Assembly: GCF_014253075.1 (NCBI RefSeq)
Contig: NZ_JACLZJ010000002.1
Location: 496,001 to 560,000 of the forward strand
Length of the DNA: 64,000 bases
Reading direction: 5' to 3'
From: Ochrobactrum sp. CM-21-5
Lineage (GTDB): Bacteria > Pseudomonadota > Alphaproteobacteria > Rhizobiales > Rhizobiaceae
Under the pieces are notes generated by a model. It did no database searches, had not been told where the DNA came from, and saw only the letters and a program-made list of their open reading frames with translations. Each line of letters starts with the position of its first letter. Position 1 is the first letter of the stretch. The position numbers and the translations under genes were made by a program. This document shows positions 1 to 8,630 of the stretch, piece by piece.

Positions 1-27
1 CTCTCGCCAGCCCCTTCCGGGTGAAAA

Positions 28-1509
28 TCACGCGTCAGAATGGCGATGTCGCGCGCGCCACAGACCCTCAGCCTTGCGATAAAACTCATCATAGCTGTCA
101 TTGTCCGCCGAAAGCGCCGTCATCAGCGCCATCGCTGCTGTCGCGATGATCGTGTATTCGGCACGCTTATCAATGGCAGCACCGGCCCAGACCGCATGCC
201 AGTATTCGAAAGAACTGAGGCTGGAATGCTTTTCGCCACTCTCCTTCGACAAGGTGGGCAGCAGAAGATCGGCCTCCCGCCCGTCCAGCAACCTGTAAAT
301 CGTATGCCCGCGATGGGGGACCAGTTCGGCGACATCGCGGCTGGTGGAAACGACGGATAGCGACGTCATGCCCAGCAGCGCCGCCGCATCGCGATGAAGC
401 TCGCGATAGGCCGGCTGCGTCACACCGAGGAACGACGCTTTCAGGCTCATCGGGTTGAGAAGATGCACGAGACTGTTCATCGACGAGCGCGATTCAAAAA
501 GTGGATAGAGCGCCAAAAGCGCATGGATTTGCGGCGCGAAACCCGCCAGCGGCATGAAACAGATGCGATGTGCCTTCAATGCGCTCTCCGCCATCGCAGG
601 GGATGTCGCCACAGGCAGATCGATTGCTTCGGCCGCGACTTCCAGTTTGCCGGAAAGCGCGCCGGTTCCACAATTACCATGCAAAACGACCGGGTGCCCC
701 GCACGCGCAACCAGCAAAGCCGCCAGCATGAACCAGGGCGACTGGGCCGAGTTCGGAGAAAGATAGGCAGGCCAGTCCAGCGCAGGCGTGTTGAAACCAG
801 CATCCGTCGCATAATAACGCCGTGCCGCCCGCGCCATGCCAGCCAGCTCAGGAGCCGTTTCCCCACGATAATGAATAAGCCGCAAAAGCGCGCTAATCTG
901 CATCGGATCAGCCTCACCGGCAAAAATAGTCGTGAAGGCGTCCTCCGCCTCTTGCAGTTCCAGCGGGCGTGTATGCCCCGCCTTACGCCCGACGATTGCG
1001 ATATATTTGGCAAGCCGCCGAACGGGATTGTTTTCCTCATGAATATTTGCGAACTGTGCGGCAAGCTGCTCTGGTGTCGGATGGTTTTCCAGCTCCACGA
1101 CCTTGCGGATACCTAGCGGCGGCGGTGTCAGGATTCCGCTACGATTCCAGCCATGATGCCCGGTGCAGACCGGTTGCGGCTGATCGCTCATTTCCGGGTT
1201 CATCAATGCTTCCGTTTCATTGGCCAGACGGCGCAGGCGCCCGCGCAGGGCCTCGGCCTTTGGCGTTGCAACCATCCGGCGTCCTGAACGCACGAGAATG
1301 GGATCGTCGAACCTTTCACGAATCTGGCCCAGCAACCGGCTCATGGCGGCAATGCTAAGCCCCATCTGCTTTGCTGCCCCACCGACGCTTCCCTCCACAA
1401 GAAGTGCATCCAGTGCAATCAACAGCCGTAACTGCCCCAACCGGAAGCTTTCAGCCTCGCGATTTCCCGCTTCCGCCAGCGTTTTCGTCAGCTTGCCACC
1501 CATTGCCAC
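28..1509 (-). CDS. LysR-type HTH fused to TrpD2/YbiB-like glycosyltransferase-family-3 protein
   Basis: This 493-aa protein joins two families. Residues ~27-95 form a LysR-type winged HTH (LRLLIALDALLVEGSVGGAA, followed by MGLSIAAMSRLLGQI). Residues ~135-480 resemble anthranilate phosphoribosyltransferase and YbiB/TrpD2: a GRKAGHTRPL segment, a helical N-domain, the glycine-rich LHGNCGTGALSGKLEVA phosphate-binding-like loop and a MNSLVHLLNPM segment. No LysR effector domain is present; the phosphoribosyltransferase fold takes its place. A role as a ligand- or nucleic-acid-responsive regulator is inference. Trp synthesis is unlikely because the canonical TrpD GTGGD-type motif is altered and no trp genes are nearby. 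It starts divergently from the siderophore receptor, with 112 bp between. The stop lies 27 bp from the left edge. Confidence 0.75.
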   Translation of the reverse strand: MAMGGKLTKTLAEAGNREAESFRLGQLRLLIALDALLVEGSVGGAAKQMGLSIAAMSRLLGQIRERFDDPILVRSGRRMVATPKAEALRGRLRRLANETEALMNPEMSDQPQPVCTGHHGWNRSGILTPPPLGIRKVVELENHPTPEQLAAQFANIHEENNPVRRLAKYIAIVGRKAGHTRPLELQEAEDAFTTIFAGEADPMQISALLRLIHYRGETAPELAGMARAARRYYATDAGFNTPALDWPAYLSPNSAQSPWFMLAALLVARAGHPVVLHGNCGTGALSGKLEVAAEAIDLPVATSPAMAESALKAHRICFMPLAGFAPQIHALLALYPLFESRSSMNSLVHLLNPMSLKASFLGVTQPAYRELHRDAAALLGMTSLSVVSTSRDVAELVPHRGHTIYRLLDGREADLLLPTLSKESGEKHSSLSSFEYWHAVWAGAAIDKRAEYTIIATAAMALMTALSADNDSYDEFYRKAEGLWRARHRHSDA

Positions 1510-1621
1510 TATTGCCCGTCCATTTGCGTTTTCTGAAACTTGGAATGGTTATAAAACATGACGATTGACGTCACCGGATTGCCATACATAAGGAGACTTG
1601 AAAACTCAACTTTAAACGGTG

Positions 1622-3808
1622 ATGAAAATGACCAGCTTGTTTCGGGGACTGTGGGCCGATAGCGCACAAAACAGGCATTTGGCCAGCAAATCGCTCATTA
1701 CCCGGGCGATCCTTGCGGGGACATGTCTTTCGACGGCGCTGCTTTGGAGCCAAACCGCTTCCCTGGCGCAGACGGCGACAGCGAACGAACAGGTTCAGTC
1801 CGCATCCGATGGCAGCATCAAGCTCAACCAGATCGTGGTGTCGGCAACGGGTTTTGAACAGAGCATTACCGATGCGCCAGCAAGCATCACGGTCGTTCCC
1901 GGCGAAGAACTGGAAAAGGGCGCTTATAGCGACCTCACCGATGCACTCAAGAACGTGCAGGGCGTGGCCGTCACCGGCCCTGCCGCCGAGCGTGACATCT
2001 TCATCCGCGGCCTTCCCGGCTCCTATACGCTGCTCCTGGTCGACGGCAAGCGCCAGAGCACGCGCGACGCCCGCACCAACGGCAATGCGGGTTTCGAGCA
2101 GAGCTTCCTCCCGCCTGCAAACGCCATCGAGCGTATTGAAGTCATTCGCGGTCCGATGTCCTCCCTCTACGGCTCGGATGCCATGGGCGGCGTGATCAAC
2201 ATCATCACCAAAAAAGTGTCCGACAAGTGGAGCGGCTCCTTCACTGTGGACGGCACAGTCCAGCAGCACTCCAAGTTCGGAAACTCTCTTCAGGGTTCCT
2301 ACTACCTGACCGGACCGCTGGTGCCGAATCTCGTCGGTGTGCAGCTCTGGGGACGCGGTCTCAAGCGTCAGGAAGACAGCATCGTCAGCGGCGCGCCGGA
2401 ACAGAAGGATATCGACATCACGGGTCGTGTCACCCTGACGCCCAATGAAGATCATGACATCATGCTCGAACTTGGCAAGACGCGCCTCCGCCGCGATATG
2501 ACGGTAGGCAATACCGTGGATGCGAGCGGCAAGAAGCCTGTCGACGCCTATAACTACAATGACCGCGATCATTGGTCGATCAGCCATACCGGTCGCTGGG
2601 GTCCGACTACTTCTGAATTTTCATTCATGCAGGAATGGGCAGAGCGCACCAATTTCAACTGGGATAAGAAAACCAACGGTTTTGTGGAAAATCTGCGTTC
2701 GCCGCATATCCGCAATTCGGTTCTGGATGGCAAATTCACCACTCCGTTCGAATTCTATGGCAATCATACCCTCGTGACCGGCGGCCAGTTTATGGACTCG
2801 GTTCTGACAGACCAGAATCCGGGACGCCGTAACGATATCGACGAAGAGTTCAGCGTTCGCCAGTGGGCACTCTTTGCCGAAGACGAATGGTGGATTACGC
2901 CCGATTTCGCCATCACCGGCGGATTGCGGATGGACGACCATGAAATTTATGGCTCGCATTTCAGTCCGCGCGGCTATGCCGTCTGGCATGCGACCGACCA
3001 GCTGACTTTCAAGGGCGGTATTTCCACCGGTTTCCGCGCTCCCGAAATTCGCACCATCGCACCGGGCTACGCATACACAACTGGTGGTGCGGGCTGCACA
3101 TACAGTCCAGATGGCGACTGCGGCGTCATCATCGGCGATCCAGACCTGCAACCCGAAAAGAGCACGAGCTATGAAGCCAGTGTGCAGTGGGACAACCAGA
3201 CTGGGCTGCGTCTGGGAGCAACCTATTTCTACACGGACTTCAAAGACAAGATCTCCAACGCTCTCGTCACCGACGCCAATGGCGATCCGGTTCGCTGGAG
3301 CGAAGACCCGAATTATCGCCTGTGGTACGCCTTCAACATTGATGAGGCCGTCATGCAGGGCGTAGAGCTGACCTTCGACTGGGAAGCGACCGACACCATC
3401 ACAGTCCGTGGTAATTACACCTATACCGACTCTGAACAGCAGACCGGTGACTTCAAGGGCCTACCGCTTGCTCGTACGCCAAAGCATATGGCAAGCCTGC
3501 GCGCCGACTGGATCACACCTGTTGAAGGTCTCAAGGCCTGGGCTTCGGGCAACTATCACGGCGAAGAAGTCAATGCCGGTGCACGTATCGGAACCGCAGG
3601 CGAACCAATTTATCGCAATGGAAAAGTGGTGGCTCGCAAATACAAGCCCTACGCGACCTTCGATCTGGGCGGTTCCTACGATTTCAGCGAAAACGTGACC
3701 TTGAACGCGGCCGTTTACAACATCTTCGACAAGAAGGTGGATGTGGACTCGTTCAACACGGTCGTCGATGGTCGTCGCCTCTGGGTCGGCATGACCTCCC
3801 GCTTCTGA
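1622..3808 (+). CDS. TonB-dependent catecholate siderophore receptor (FepA/CirA-like)
   Basis: Outer-membrane receptor of about 728 aa. A long signal region (hydrophobic core around residues 27-50) is followed by a TonB box, IVVSATG, near residue 72. The plug domain contains RGLPGSYTLLLVDGKR and IEVIRGPMSSLYGSDAMGG, typical of the ferrienterochelin/colicin I receptor group. The barrel ends in the expected C-terminal aromatic, MTSRF. It is followed by an exported esterase and a siderophore ABC importer on the same strand, so it most likely brings in a ferric catecholate. Start choice is uncertain: ATG 1622 is preceded in frame by GTG 1619. The strongest Shine-Dalgarno-like AAGGAG (1590-1595) lies unusually far upstream. 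Confidence 0.88.
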   Translation: MKMTSLFRGLWADSAQNRHLASKSLITRAILAGTCLSTALLWSQTASLAQTATANEQVQSASDGSIKLNQIVVSATGFEQSITDAPASITVVPGEELEKGAYSDLTDALKNVQGVAVTGPAAERDIFIRGLPGSYTLLLVDGKRQSTRDARTNGNAGFEQSFLPPANAIERIEVIRGPMSSLYGSDAMGGVINIITKKVSDKWSGSFTVDGTVQQHSKFGNSLQGSYYLTGPLVPNLVGVQLWGRGLKRQEDSIVSGAPEQKDIDITGRVTLTPNEDHDIMLELGKTRLRRDMTVGNTVDASGKKPVDAYNYNDRDHWSISHTGRWGPTTSEFSFMQEWAERTNFNWDKKTNGFVENLRSPHIRNSVLDGKFTTPFEFYGNHTLVTGGQFMDSVLTDQNPGRRNDIDEEFSVRQWALFAEDEWWITPDFAITGGLRMDDHEIYGSHFSPRGYAVWHATDQLTFKGGISTGFRAPEIRTIAPGYAYTTGGAGCTYSPDGDCGVIIGDPDLQPEKSTSYEASVQWDNQTGLRLGATYFYTDFKDKISNALVTDANGDPVRWSEDPNYRLWYAFNIDEAVMQGVELTFDWEATDTITVRGNYTYTDSEQQTGDFKGLPLARTPKHMASLRADWITPVEGLKAWASGNYHGEEVNAGARIGTAGEPIYRNGKVVARKYKPYATFDLGGSYDFSENVTLNAAVYNIFDKKVDVDSFNTVVDGRRLWVGMTSRF

Positions 3809-3820
3809 TCTGACCTTTCT

Positions 3821-3846
3821 GACGCCAGTCGCCTGCGATTGGCGTC
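3821..3846 (+). terminator. Stem-loop between receptor and esterase genes
   Basis: GACGCCAGTCGC pairs with GCGATTGGCGTC, with one G-T wobble and almost no loop. No T-run follows. It lies 12 bp after the receptor stop and 10 bp before the esterase start, so it is more likely an intercistronic mRNA-stabilising or attenuating hairpin than a full terminator. Confidence 0.5.
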
Positions 3847-3856
3847 GATTGCATGA

Positions 3857-4765
3857 ATGGATGCTCTCATGAGCGCTCTGAAAACCGCTATAAAGAAGGT
3901 CTGCGCGATGGCAGGCAGCATATTCCTTGCTTCTGCCGTTCAGGCCGCCGAGCCCGTTATGGCGTCTTTCGACACACAGGCCAACGGCGTTTCCTATCGC
4001 ATTTTCACCGCCGCCCCTGCTGAAACCGCCCCTGACGATGGCTATCCGGTCGTTTATATGGTCGACGGCAACCGCATGCTTCCAATTGCGGCAAAGCTGA
4101 TGGCGGAAAATCCGGCCATCAAGGCTGTGTTCGTGGGCATTGGTTATCCCACCGACAACCCGGAAGAAATCATTCGGCTGCGCTATTTCGATCTGACGCC
4201 CCCCACACCGGACGATCTGGTTCCCGCTCATTTCAACGTGCCTAAAACCGGAGGACGCGACGCCTTTTTCGACTTTATCGCGCAGCGCGTAAAACCCGAA
4301 ATCGAACAGCGCTTTCGCATCGACGGGAACCGTCAGGCGCTGTTCGGTCATTCGCTCGGCGGACTGTTCACGCTTTACGCGCTTTTCAACCATACCGGGT
4401 CTTTTCAGACTTACAGTGCCGCCGACCCTTCGATCTGGTGGAATAACCGTTCGATACTTGCCGACAAGGACCGTTTCGTTTCCGCATTCAGTGCGAAACC
4501 GCATCCGCTGCGCCTGCTCATAGAAACATCTGGCAAGCGTGGGCAAAGACCGGGGCAGAACAAGCAGGACATCGAACGCATGAAGACCCTGCGCGGAGGC
4601 CCCTCCGGCTCGGACATATACGCGGAACTGTCGAAACTGCCGCGAATGGATATCGCTTATCGGCGTTTCGACAATGAAAGCCACGGTTCGATGATCCCGC
4701 TAACGGTTGAAGACAGCCTGAACTTCATACTGCTGGGACAAAGCCCCGAACCCACAAAGAATTGA
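3857..4765 (+). CDS. Exported alpha/beta hydrolase, trilactone siderophore esterase type (IroE/Cee-like)
   Basis: 302-aa serine esterase of the Fes/IroE/BesA type. A short signal peptide (cleavage near AVQAAEP, residue ~31) places it in the periplasm. The nucleophile elbow is GHSLGG with Ser166. A late His (NESHGSM, His276) fits the catalytic triad. Members of this group hydrolyse the trilactone backbone of enterobactin-like siderophores. Its position between the TonB receptor and the ABC importer supports hydrolysis of incoming ferric catecholate in the periplasm. ATG 3857 is used; ATG 3869 is also possible because neither has a clear Shine-Dalgarno. Confidence 0.8.
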   Translation: MDALMSALKTAIKKVCAMAGSIFLASAVQAAEPVMASFDTQANGVSYRIFTAAPAETAPDDGYPVVYMVDGNRMLPIAAKLMAENPAIKAVFVGIGYPTDNPEEIIRLRYFDLTPPTPDDLVPAHFNVPKTGGRDAFFDFIAQRVKPEIEQRFRIDGNRQALFGHSLGGLFTLYALFNHTGSFQTYSAADPSIWWNNRSILADKDRFVSAFSAKPHPLRLLIETSGKRGQRPGQNKQDIERMKTLRGGPSGSDIYAELSKLPRMDIAYRRFDNESHGSMIPLTVEDSLNFILLGQSPEPTKN

Positions 4766-4841
4766 GAATATTTGCCTTCTTGTCTTTGACGGGAGGAAAA
4801 CTGGACTGTAAAGCACAGGATTGCTGAAAGGATCGAACACC

Positions 4842-5771
4842 ATGCTGAAAATTGGCCAACACGCCGCCCGCCTTTGTGGCGCCGCCGTTATGGCGCTTGC
4901 TCTGGCATCCGCCGCAAACGCCGCCGACATCACGGTCAAACATGCCCAGGGCGAAACGGCGGTTCCCGCCAGCCCGGAAAAGGTCGTGGTCTTTGATCTT
5001 GCAACCCTCGACAATCTCGACCGCCTCGGCGTCAAGGTTATCGGCGTACCGAGTCTGGTTGCTTCGCCCGAAGGGCTGAAGAAATATCAGGGCGACGACT
5101 ATGCGAAGGTCGGCACGCTGTTCGAGCCGGATTACGAGGCCGTCAACGCCGCTGAGCCGGACCTCATCATCGTCGGGGGCCGCTCGGCTGCCAAGTATGG
5201 CGAACTGGCCAAGATCGCACCAACGGTCGATCTGACGGTAGCGGCAAAGAATTTTGTCGCCGACACAGAGGCCAATGTCGAAAAGCTCGGCCAGATCTTC
5301 GGCAAGGAGGCGGAAGCCAAAGCCGAGATCGAAAAGCTCGATGCAGCCATTGCAGCATTGAAGGACAAGGCCGCTGCCAAGGGCAACGGTCTTCTCATTC
5401 TCACTTCCGGCGGAAAGATGAACGCCTACGGTCCCGGTTCGCGCTTCGGCGTCCTGCACGACAGCTTCGGCGTGAAGCCTGCCGCACCCGACCTTTCCAT
5501 CGGCAATCACGGCCAGCCGATAAGCTCGGAATTCATCCTTGAAACCAACCCCGATTGGCTTTTCGTGATCGATCGCGATGCCGCTATCGGTCGTGAAGGC
5601 AATTCTGCCAAGCAGGTACTGGACAACGATCTGGTCCGCCAGACCACGGCGTGGAAGAACGATCAGGTCGTCTATCTGAATGCAGCCAACTGGTATCTTG
5701 TCGGCGGCGGGGTCAGCGCACTGCACAACACCGTCGATCAGCTTTCCCAGGCTTTCGACAAAGCGAAGTAA
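4842..5771 (+). CDS. Siderophore ABC transporter substrate-binding protein (CeuE/FatB-like)
   Basis: 309-aa class III binding protein with signal peptide (cleavage near ANAADI, residue ~28). It is a close relative of Campylobacter CeuE and Vibrio FatB. The segment GNHGQPISSEFILETNPDWL carries His223 and the segment YLNAANWYLVGGG carries Tyr285. By recalled alignment these match CeuE His227 and Tyr288, which complete iron coordination when the ligand is only tetradentate. ATG 4842 is preceded by AAAGGA at a good distance; an upstream in-frame TTG (4822) is less likely. It is followed by a perfect 12-bp stem-loop and then the permeases. Confidence 0.88.
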   Translation: MLKIGQHAARLCGAAVMALALASAANAADITVKHAQGETAVPASPEKVVVFDLATLDNLDRLGVKVIGVPSLVASPEGLKKYQGDDYAKVGTLFEPDYEAVNAAEPDLIIVGGRSAAKYGELAKIAPTVDLTVAAKNFVADTEANVEKLGQIFGKEAEAKAEIEKLDAAIAALKDKAAAKGNGLLILTSGGKMNAYGPGSRFGVLHDSFGVKPAAPDLSIGNHGQPISSEFILETNPDWLFVIDRDAAIGREGNSAKQVLDNDLVRQTTAWKNDQVVYLNAANWYLVGGGVSALHNTVDQLSQAFDKAK

Positions 5772-5792
5772 AATCTCCATACCCAGCCGGTT

Positions 5793-5820
5793 CGGGCTAT
5801 CCGTCGCAACGGATAGCCCG
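5793..5820 (+). terminator. Perfect 12-bp stem-loop after the siderophore-binding-protein gene
   Basis: CGGGCTATCCGT pairs with ACGGATAGCCCG around a CGCA tetraloop, 21 bp after the stop. There is no T-run and the permease starts 6 bp later. This fits differential expression within the operon (stabilising the binding-protein mRNA, partial termination) rather than a final terminator. Confidence 0.65.
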
Positions 5821-5825
5821 CAATC

Positions 5826-6818
5826 ATGGCCAGGCACAGAGAACAGGAAACAAGCGTGAAGGCACTTGCCGCAGCTATAATTGTTGTCGCCATACTGGCT
5901 GTTATCAGCCTGTTCATCGGCGTCAGCGATGTGTCGTTGCACACGCTTTTCGGCGCGAGCAGCACGGATCGGGCAACGGAAGTTCTGATCGTCAGCCGCA
6001 TACCGCGCACGCTCGCCATCATTCTCGCGGGCATGTCCCTCGCGGTTGCAGGCATGATCATGCAGATGCTGACGCGCAACCGTTTCGTCGAGCCTTCAAC
6101 GGCAGGTACTGTCGAATCCGCCAGTCTCGGCATTTTGCTCGTTATCCTCTTCGCACCGGAAACCCCGGTGCTTGGCAAGATGCTGGTGGCTTCCATAACC
6201 GCTATGGCGGGAACCGCGCTGTTCCTGCGCATCCTGCGCTCCATCCCGCTGCGCTCAGTGCTGGTCGTGCCGCTCGTCGGCATCATGTTGGGCGGCGTCA
6301 TCAGTGCCATCACCACCTTTATCGCCTATCGCTTCGATCTACTGCAATCGCTCAACGCCTGGACCACAGGCGACTTTTCGGGCGTTCTGCGCGGGCGCTA
6401 CGAACTGCTCTGGCTCGCTTTTTTCCTGACCGTGATTGCCTATATCGCCGCCGACCGTTTTACCGTTGCAGGAATGGGCGAGGATTTCACCACCAATCTG
6501 GGCCTCAACTACCGTCGCGTGGTGACGCTCGGCCTCGCCATCGTTTCGATGGTCAGCGCCTCCGTGGTGGTGACCGTCGGCATGATCCCGTTTCTCGGGC
6601 TGATCGTGCCGAATGTCGTGAGCATGTTCATCGGCGACAATATGCGGCGCGCAGTGCCGTGGGTCGCGGTGCTCGGCGCCGGACTGGTGCTTGCATGCGA
6701 CATAGCCGGACGCCTGATCCGTTTCCCCTATGAAATTCCCATCGGTACGATGATGGGTGTGGTGGGAAGCGTCATCTTCCTCTACCTGCTTTTGCGGCGA
6801 GGATCACGCCTTGCTTAA
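5826..6818 (+). CDS. Siderophore ABC transporter permease (FecCD family, FatD/CeuB-like)
   Basis: 330-aa polytopic inner-membrane protein of the FecCD/BtuC family. The family hallmark RIPRTLAIILAGMSLAVAG near residues 58-76 is intact. Several hydrophobic helices run to the C-terminus. It pairs with the next gene to form the membrane channel. ATG 5826 is used; GTG 5856 (VKALAAAII) is a reasonable alternative because the first ten residues are hydrophilic. Its 3' end overlaps the next permease by 8 bp, so the two are translationally coupled. Confidence 0.87.
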   Translation: MARHREQETSVKALAAAIIVVAILAVISLFIGVSDVSLHTLFGASSTDRATEVLIVSRIPRTLAIILAGMSLAVAGMIMQMLTRNRFVEPSTAGTVESASLGILLVILFAPETPVLGKMLVASITAMAGTALFLRILRSIPLRSVLVVPLVGIMLGGVISAITTFIAYRFDLLQSLNAWTTGDFSGVLRGRYELLWLAFFLTVIAYIAADRFTVAGMGEDFTTNLGLNYRRVVTLGLAIVSMVSASVVVTVGMIPFLGLIVPNVVSMFIGDNMRRAVPWVAVLGAGLVLACDIAGRLIRFPYEIPIGTMMGVVGSVIFLYLLLRRGSRLA

Positions 6819-7764
6819 ACGCCCTGCCGTCATCGTCCCGATTCTCTGCGTGCTCACCCTCCTCTCCGCCCTCGCCTTCATGACGATTGGCGCGAAGGGA
6901 AGCTGGTCATTCATCCTGCCATTTCGAGGCACGAAACTGGCAGCAATGGTGCTGGTCGCCTATTCCGTCGCCGTTTCGACGGTACTGTTCCAGACCGTCA
7001 CCAACAATCGCATCCTGACCCCCTCCATCATGGGCTTTGATGCGCTCTATATCTTGATCCAGACGCTAGTCGTCTTTTCGTTTGGCGCGGTGCAGATCGA
7101 TTGGCTTGGGCCCAATGTCCGGTTCCTGGCCGAAGCCGTCATCATGGTGATTTTCGCGGGCACGCTCTATTACTGGCTGTTTTCAGGCGCGACCCGCAGC
7201 CTGCATCTGGTCATGCTGGTCGGCATCGTCTGCGGCGTCTTTTTCCGCAGCGTGTCGAACCTGATGCAGCGCATGCTCGACCCGAACCTTTTTGCAGTAC
7301 TTCAGGACCGCTTCTTCGCCAGTTTCAATACCATCAATGCGGAAATTCTAACCCTCTCCGCAGTCATCGTTGCGGCGGTTTCGCTTTACGGACTGCGACT
7401 GATGCATGTCTTCGACGTATTATCTCTCGGACGCGAGCCAGCCATCAACCTGGGCGTCGATCACTCCAAAGTGGTGCGCAAGATCCTGTTTATGGTGACT
7501 GTGCTGGTTTCCGTTTCCACCGCGCTTGTCGGACCGATCACTTTCTTCGGCCTGCTGGTCGCAAATCTCGCCTATATGATCGCAGGGTCCGCCAGGCATC
7601 GTATCGTGCTTCCGGTTGCGGTGCTGTTGGCAATCCTGTGCATCGTCGGCGGACAGACCGTGCTTGAACGCGTCTTCTCCTTCAATACCGCGCTCAGTGT
7701 CATCATCGAGTTTCTGGGCGGCCTTGTCTTCATCATCCTTCTCGTCAGGGGGAACGCGCGTTGA
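6811..7764 (+). CDS. Siderophore ABC transporter permease (FecCD family, FatC/CeuC-like)
   Basis: Second FecCD-type permease, 317 aa from the TTG at 6811 (LLKRPAVIVPIL), which overlaps the previous stop. An in-frame ATG at 6757 would overlap far into the upstream gene and encode an unlikely N-terminus. The family segment is degenerate but visible as VAYSVAVSTVLFQTVTNNR followed by LTPSIMGFDALY. It forms a heterodimer with the upstream permease. The stop overlaps the TTG start of the ATPase. Confidence 0.85.
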   Translation: MLKRPAVIVPILCVLTLLSALAFMTIGAKGSWSFILPFRGTKLAAMVLVAYSVAVSTVLFQTVTNNRILTPSIMGFDALYILIQTLVVFSFGAVQIDWLGPNVRFLAEAVIMVIFAGTLYYWLFSGATRSLHLVMLVGIVCGVFFRSVSNLMQRMLDPNLFAVLQDRFFASFNTINAEILTLSAVIVAAVSLYGLRLMHVFDVLSLGREPAINLGVDHSKVVRKILFMVTVLVSVSTALVGPITFFGLLVANLAYMIAGSARHRIVLPVAVLLAILCIVGGQTVLERVFSFNTALSVIIEFLGGLVFIILLVRGNAR

Positions 7765-8519
7765 TCGAAATTAGCCAAGTCAGCAAATCCTATAACACCG
7801 CGCTGGTGGTTGATGATGTAACGTTGAAACTTCCGGGCGGCGGCATCACCTCGATCATCGGCCCCAATGGCGCGGGAAAATCCACACTGCTTTCGATGGT
7901 CAGCCGCCTGCTGCCGATGGACAAGGGGCGCATCAGCGTCGACGGCCTTGACGTCACGACAACACCGGGCGACGTGCTGGCGAAGCGCCTTTCGATCCTG
8001 CGGCAGGAAAACGCAGTTCATTCGCGGCTCACCGTGCGTGATCTCGTGACTTTCGGACGCTATCCCTACTCCAAGGGGCGTCCGAACAGCGAAGACCTCA
8101 AGCATGTCGAGCAAGCCATCGGCTATCTCGGACTGGAATCTTTAAGCGAGCGTTTTCTGGATGAGCTTTCCGGCGGCCAGCGCCAGCGCGCTTTCGTGGC
8201 CATGGTGCTATGTCAGGATACGGATTATGTGCTGCTCGACGAGCCGTTGAACAATCTCGACATGAAGCACTCCGCTTCCATGATGAAGCTTTTGCGCCGT
8301 GCAGCGAATGAGCTGGGCAAGACGGTCGTGCTGGTACTGCACGACATCAATTTCGCGTCCTGCTATTCCGACCATATCGTCGCCATGCGCTGCGGCAAGG
8401 TCGTGCATCAGGGCACGCCGGACGAACTTATTCATCCGGATATTCTCAGCGATATTTATGATATGGAAATTGCCGTCGAAATCATCGGCGGCAAACGCAT
8501 CGGCGTCTATTATCTGTGA
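7761..8519 (+). CDS. Siderophore ABC transporter ATPase (FatE/CeuD-like)
   Basis: 252-aa ATPase with Walker A GPNGAGKST (residues 34-42), signature LSGGQRQR, Walker B YVLLDEP and a switch His in VLVLHDINFA. Composition and length match FepC/FecE-type siderophore ATPases. Translation probably starts at TTG 7761, overlapping the upstream TGA. This is the last gene of the receptor-esterase-importer operon. No strong terminator follows; a repeat element begins about 15 bp later. Confidence 0.88.
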   Translation: MIEISQVSKSYNTALVVDDVTLKLPGGGITSIIGPNGAGKSTLLSMVSRLLPMDKGRISVDGLDVTTTPGDVLAKRLSILRQENAVHSRLTVRDLVTFGRYPYSKGRPNSEDLKHVEQAIGYLGLESLSERFLDELSGGQRQRAFVAMVLCQDTDYVLLDEPLNNLDMKHSASMMKLLRRAANELGKTVVLVLHDINFASCYSDHIVAMRCGKVVHQGTPDELIHPDILSDIYDMEIAVEIIGGKRIGVYYL

Positions 8520-8532
8520 TTATGTGATCGGC

Positions 8533-8630
8533 TTAAAGCGGCTCCGCTTAACACGGAATCGAAGAACCGCTCCAAGTTTTTATTTTATCACATTATCCAG
8601 CGCATAACCGTTTCACGATTTTGCTGGCAA
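8533..8630. repeat. Dispersed short palindromic repeat (AACCGTTTC family)
   Basis: An imperfect palindromic element carrying AGAACCGCTCCAAG, an A/T-rich middle, ATAACCGTTTCAC and TTTTGCTGGCAATGCTC. It aligns with the element at 37711-37803 (AAACCGTTTC followed by CCAGGAAATGCTC). Such units are common between genes in Brucella and Ochrobactrum. The right part runs into the 3' end of the M14 peptidase gene and supplies its last codons and stop. Confidence 0.6.

Noticed and set aside
1..100. Possible start of another minus-strand gene overlapping the end of the LysR-TrpD2 gene (MMSFIARLRV... in a second frame)
   Set aside because: Only about 30 codons are visible before the edge; nothing supports it over chance.
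1590..1615. Five-codon leader (TTG AAA ACT CAA CTT TAA) behind AAGGAG before the siderophore receptor
   Set aside because: Spacing from AAGGAG to TTG is only 2 bp and the peptide is too short to judge.
3461..5942. Minus-strand frames of ~400 codons across the siderophore esterase and binding-protein genes
   Set aside because: They cross real gene boundaries and encode no recognisable fold.
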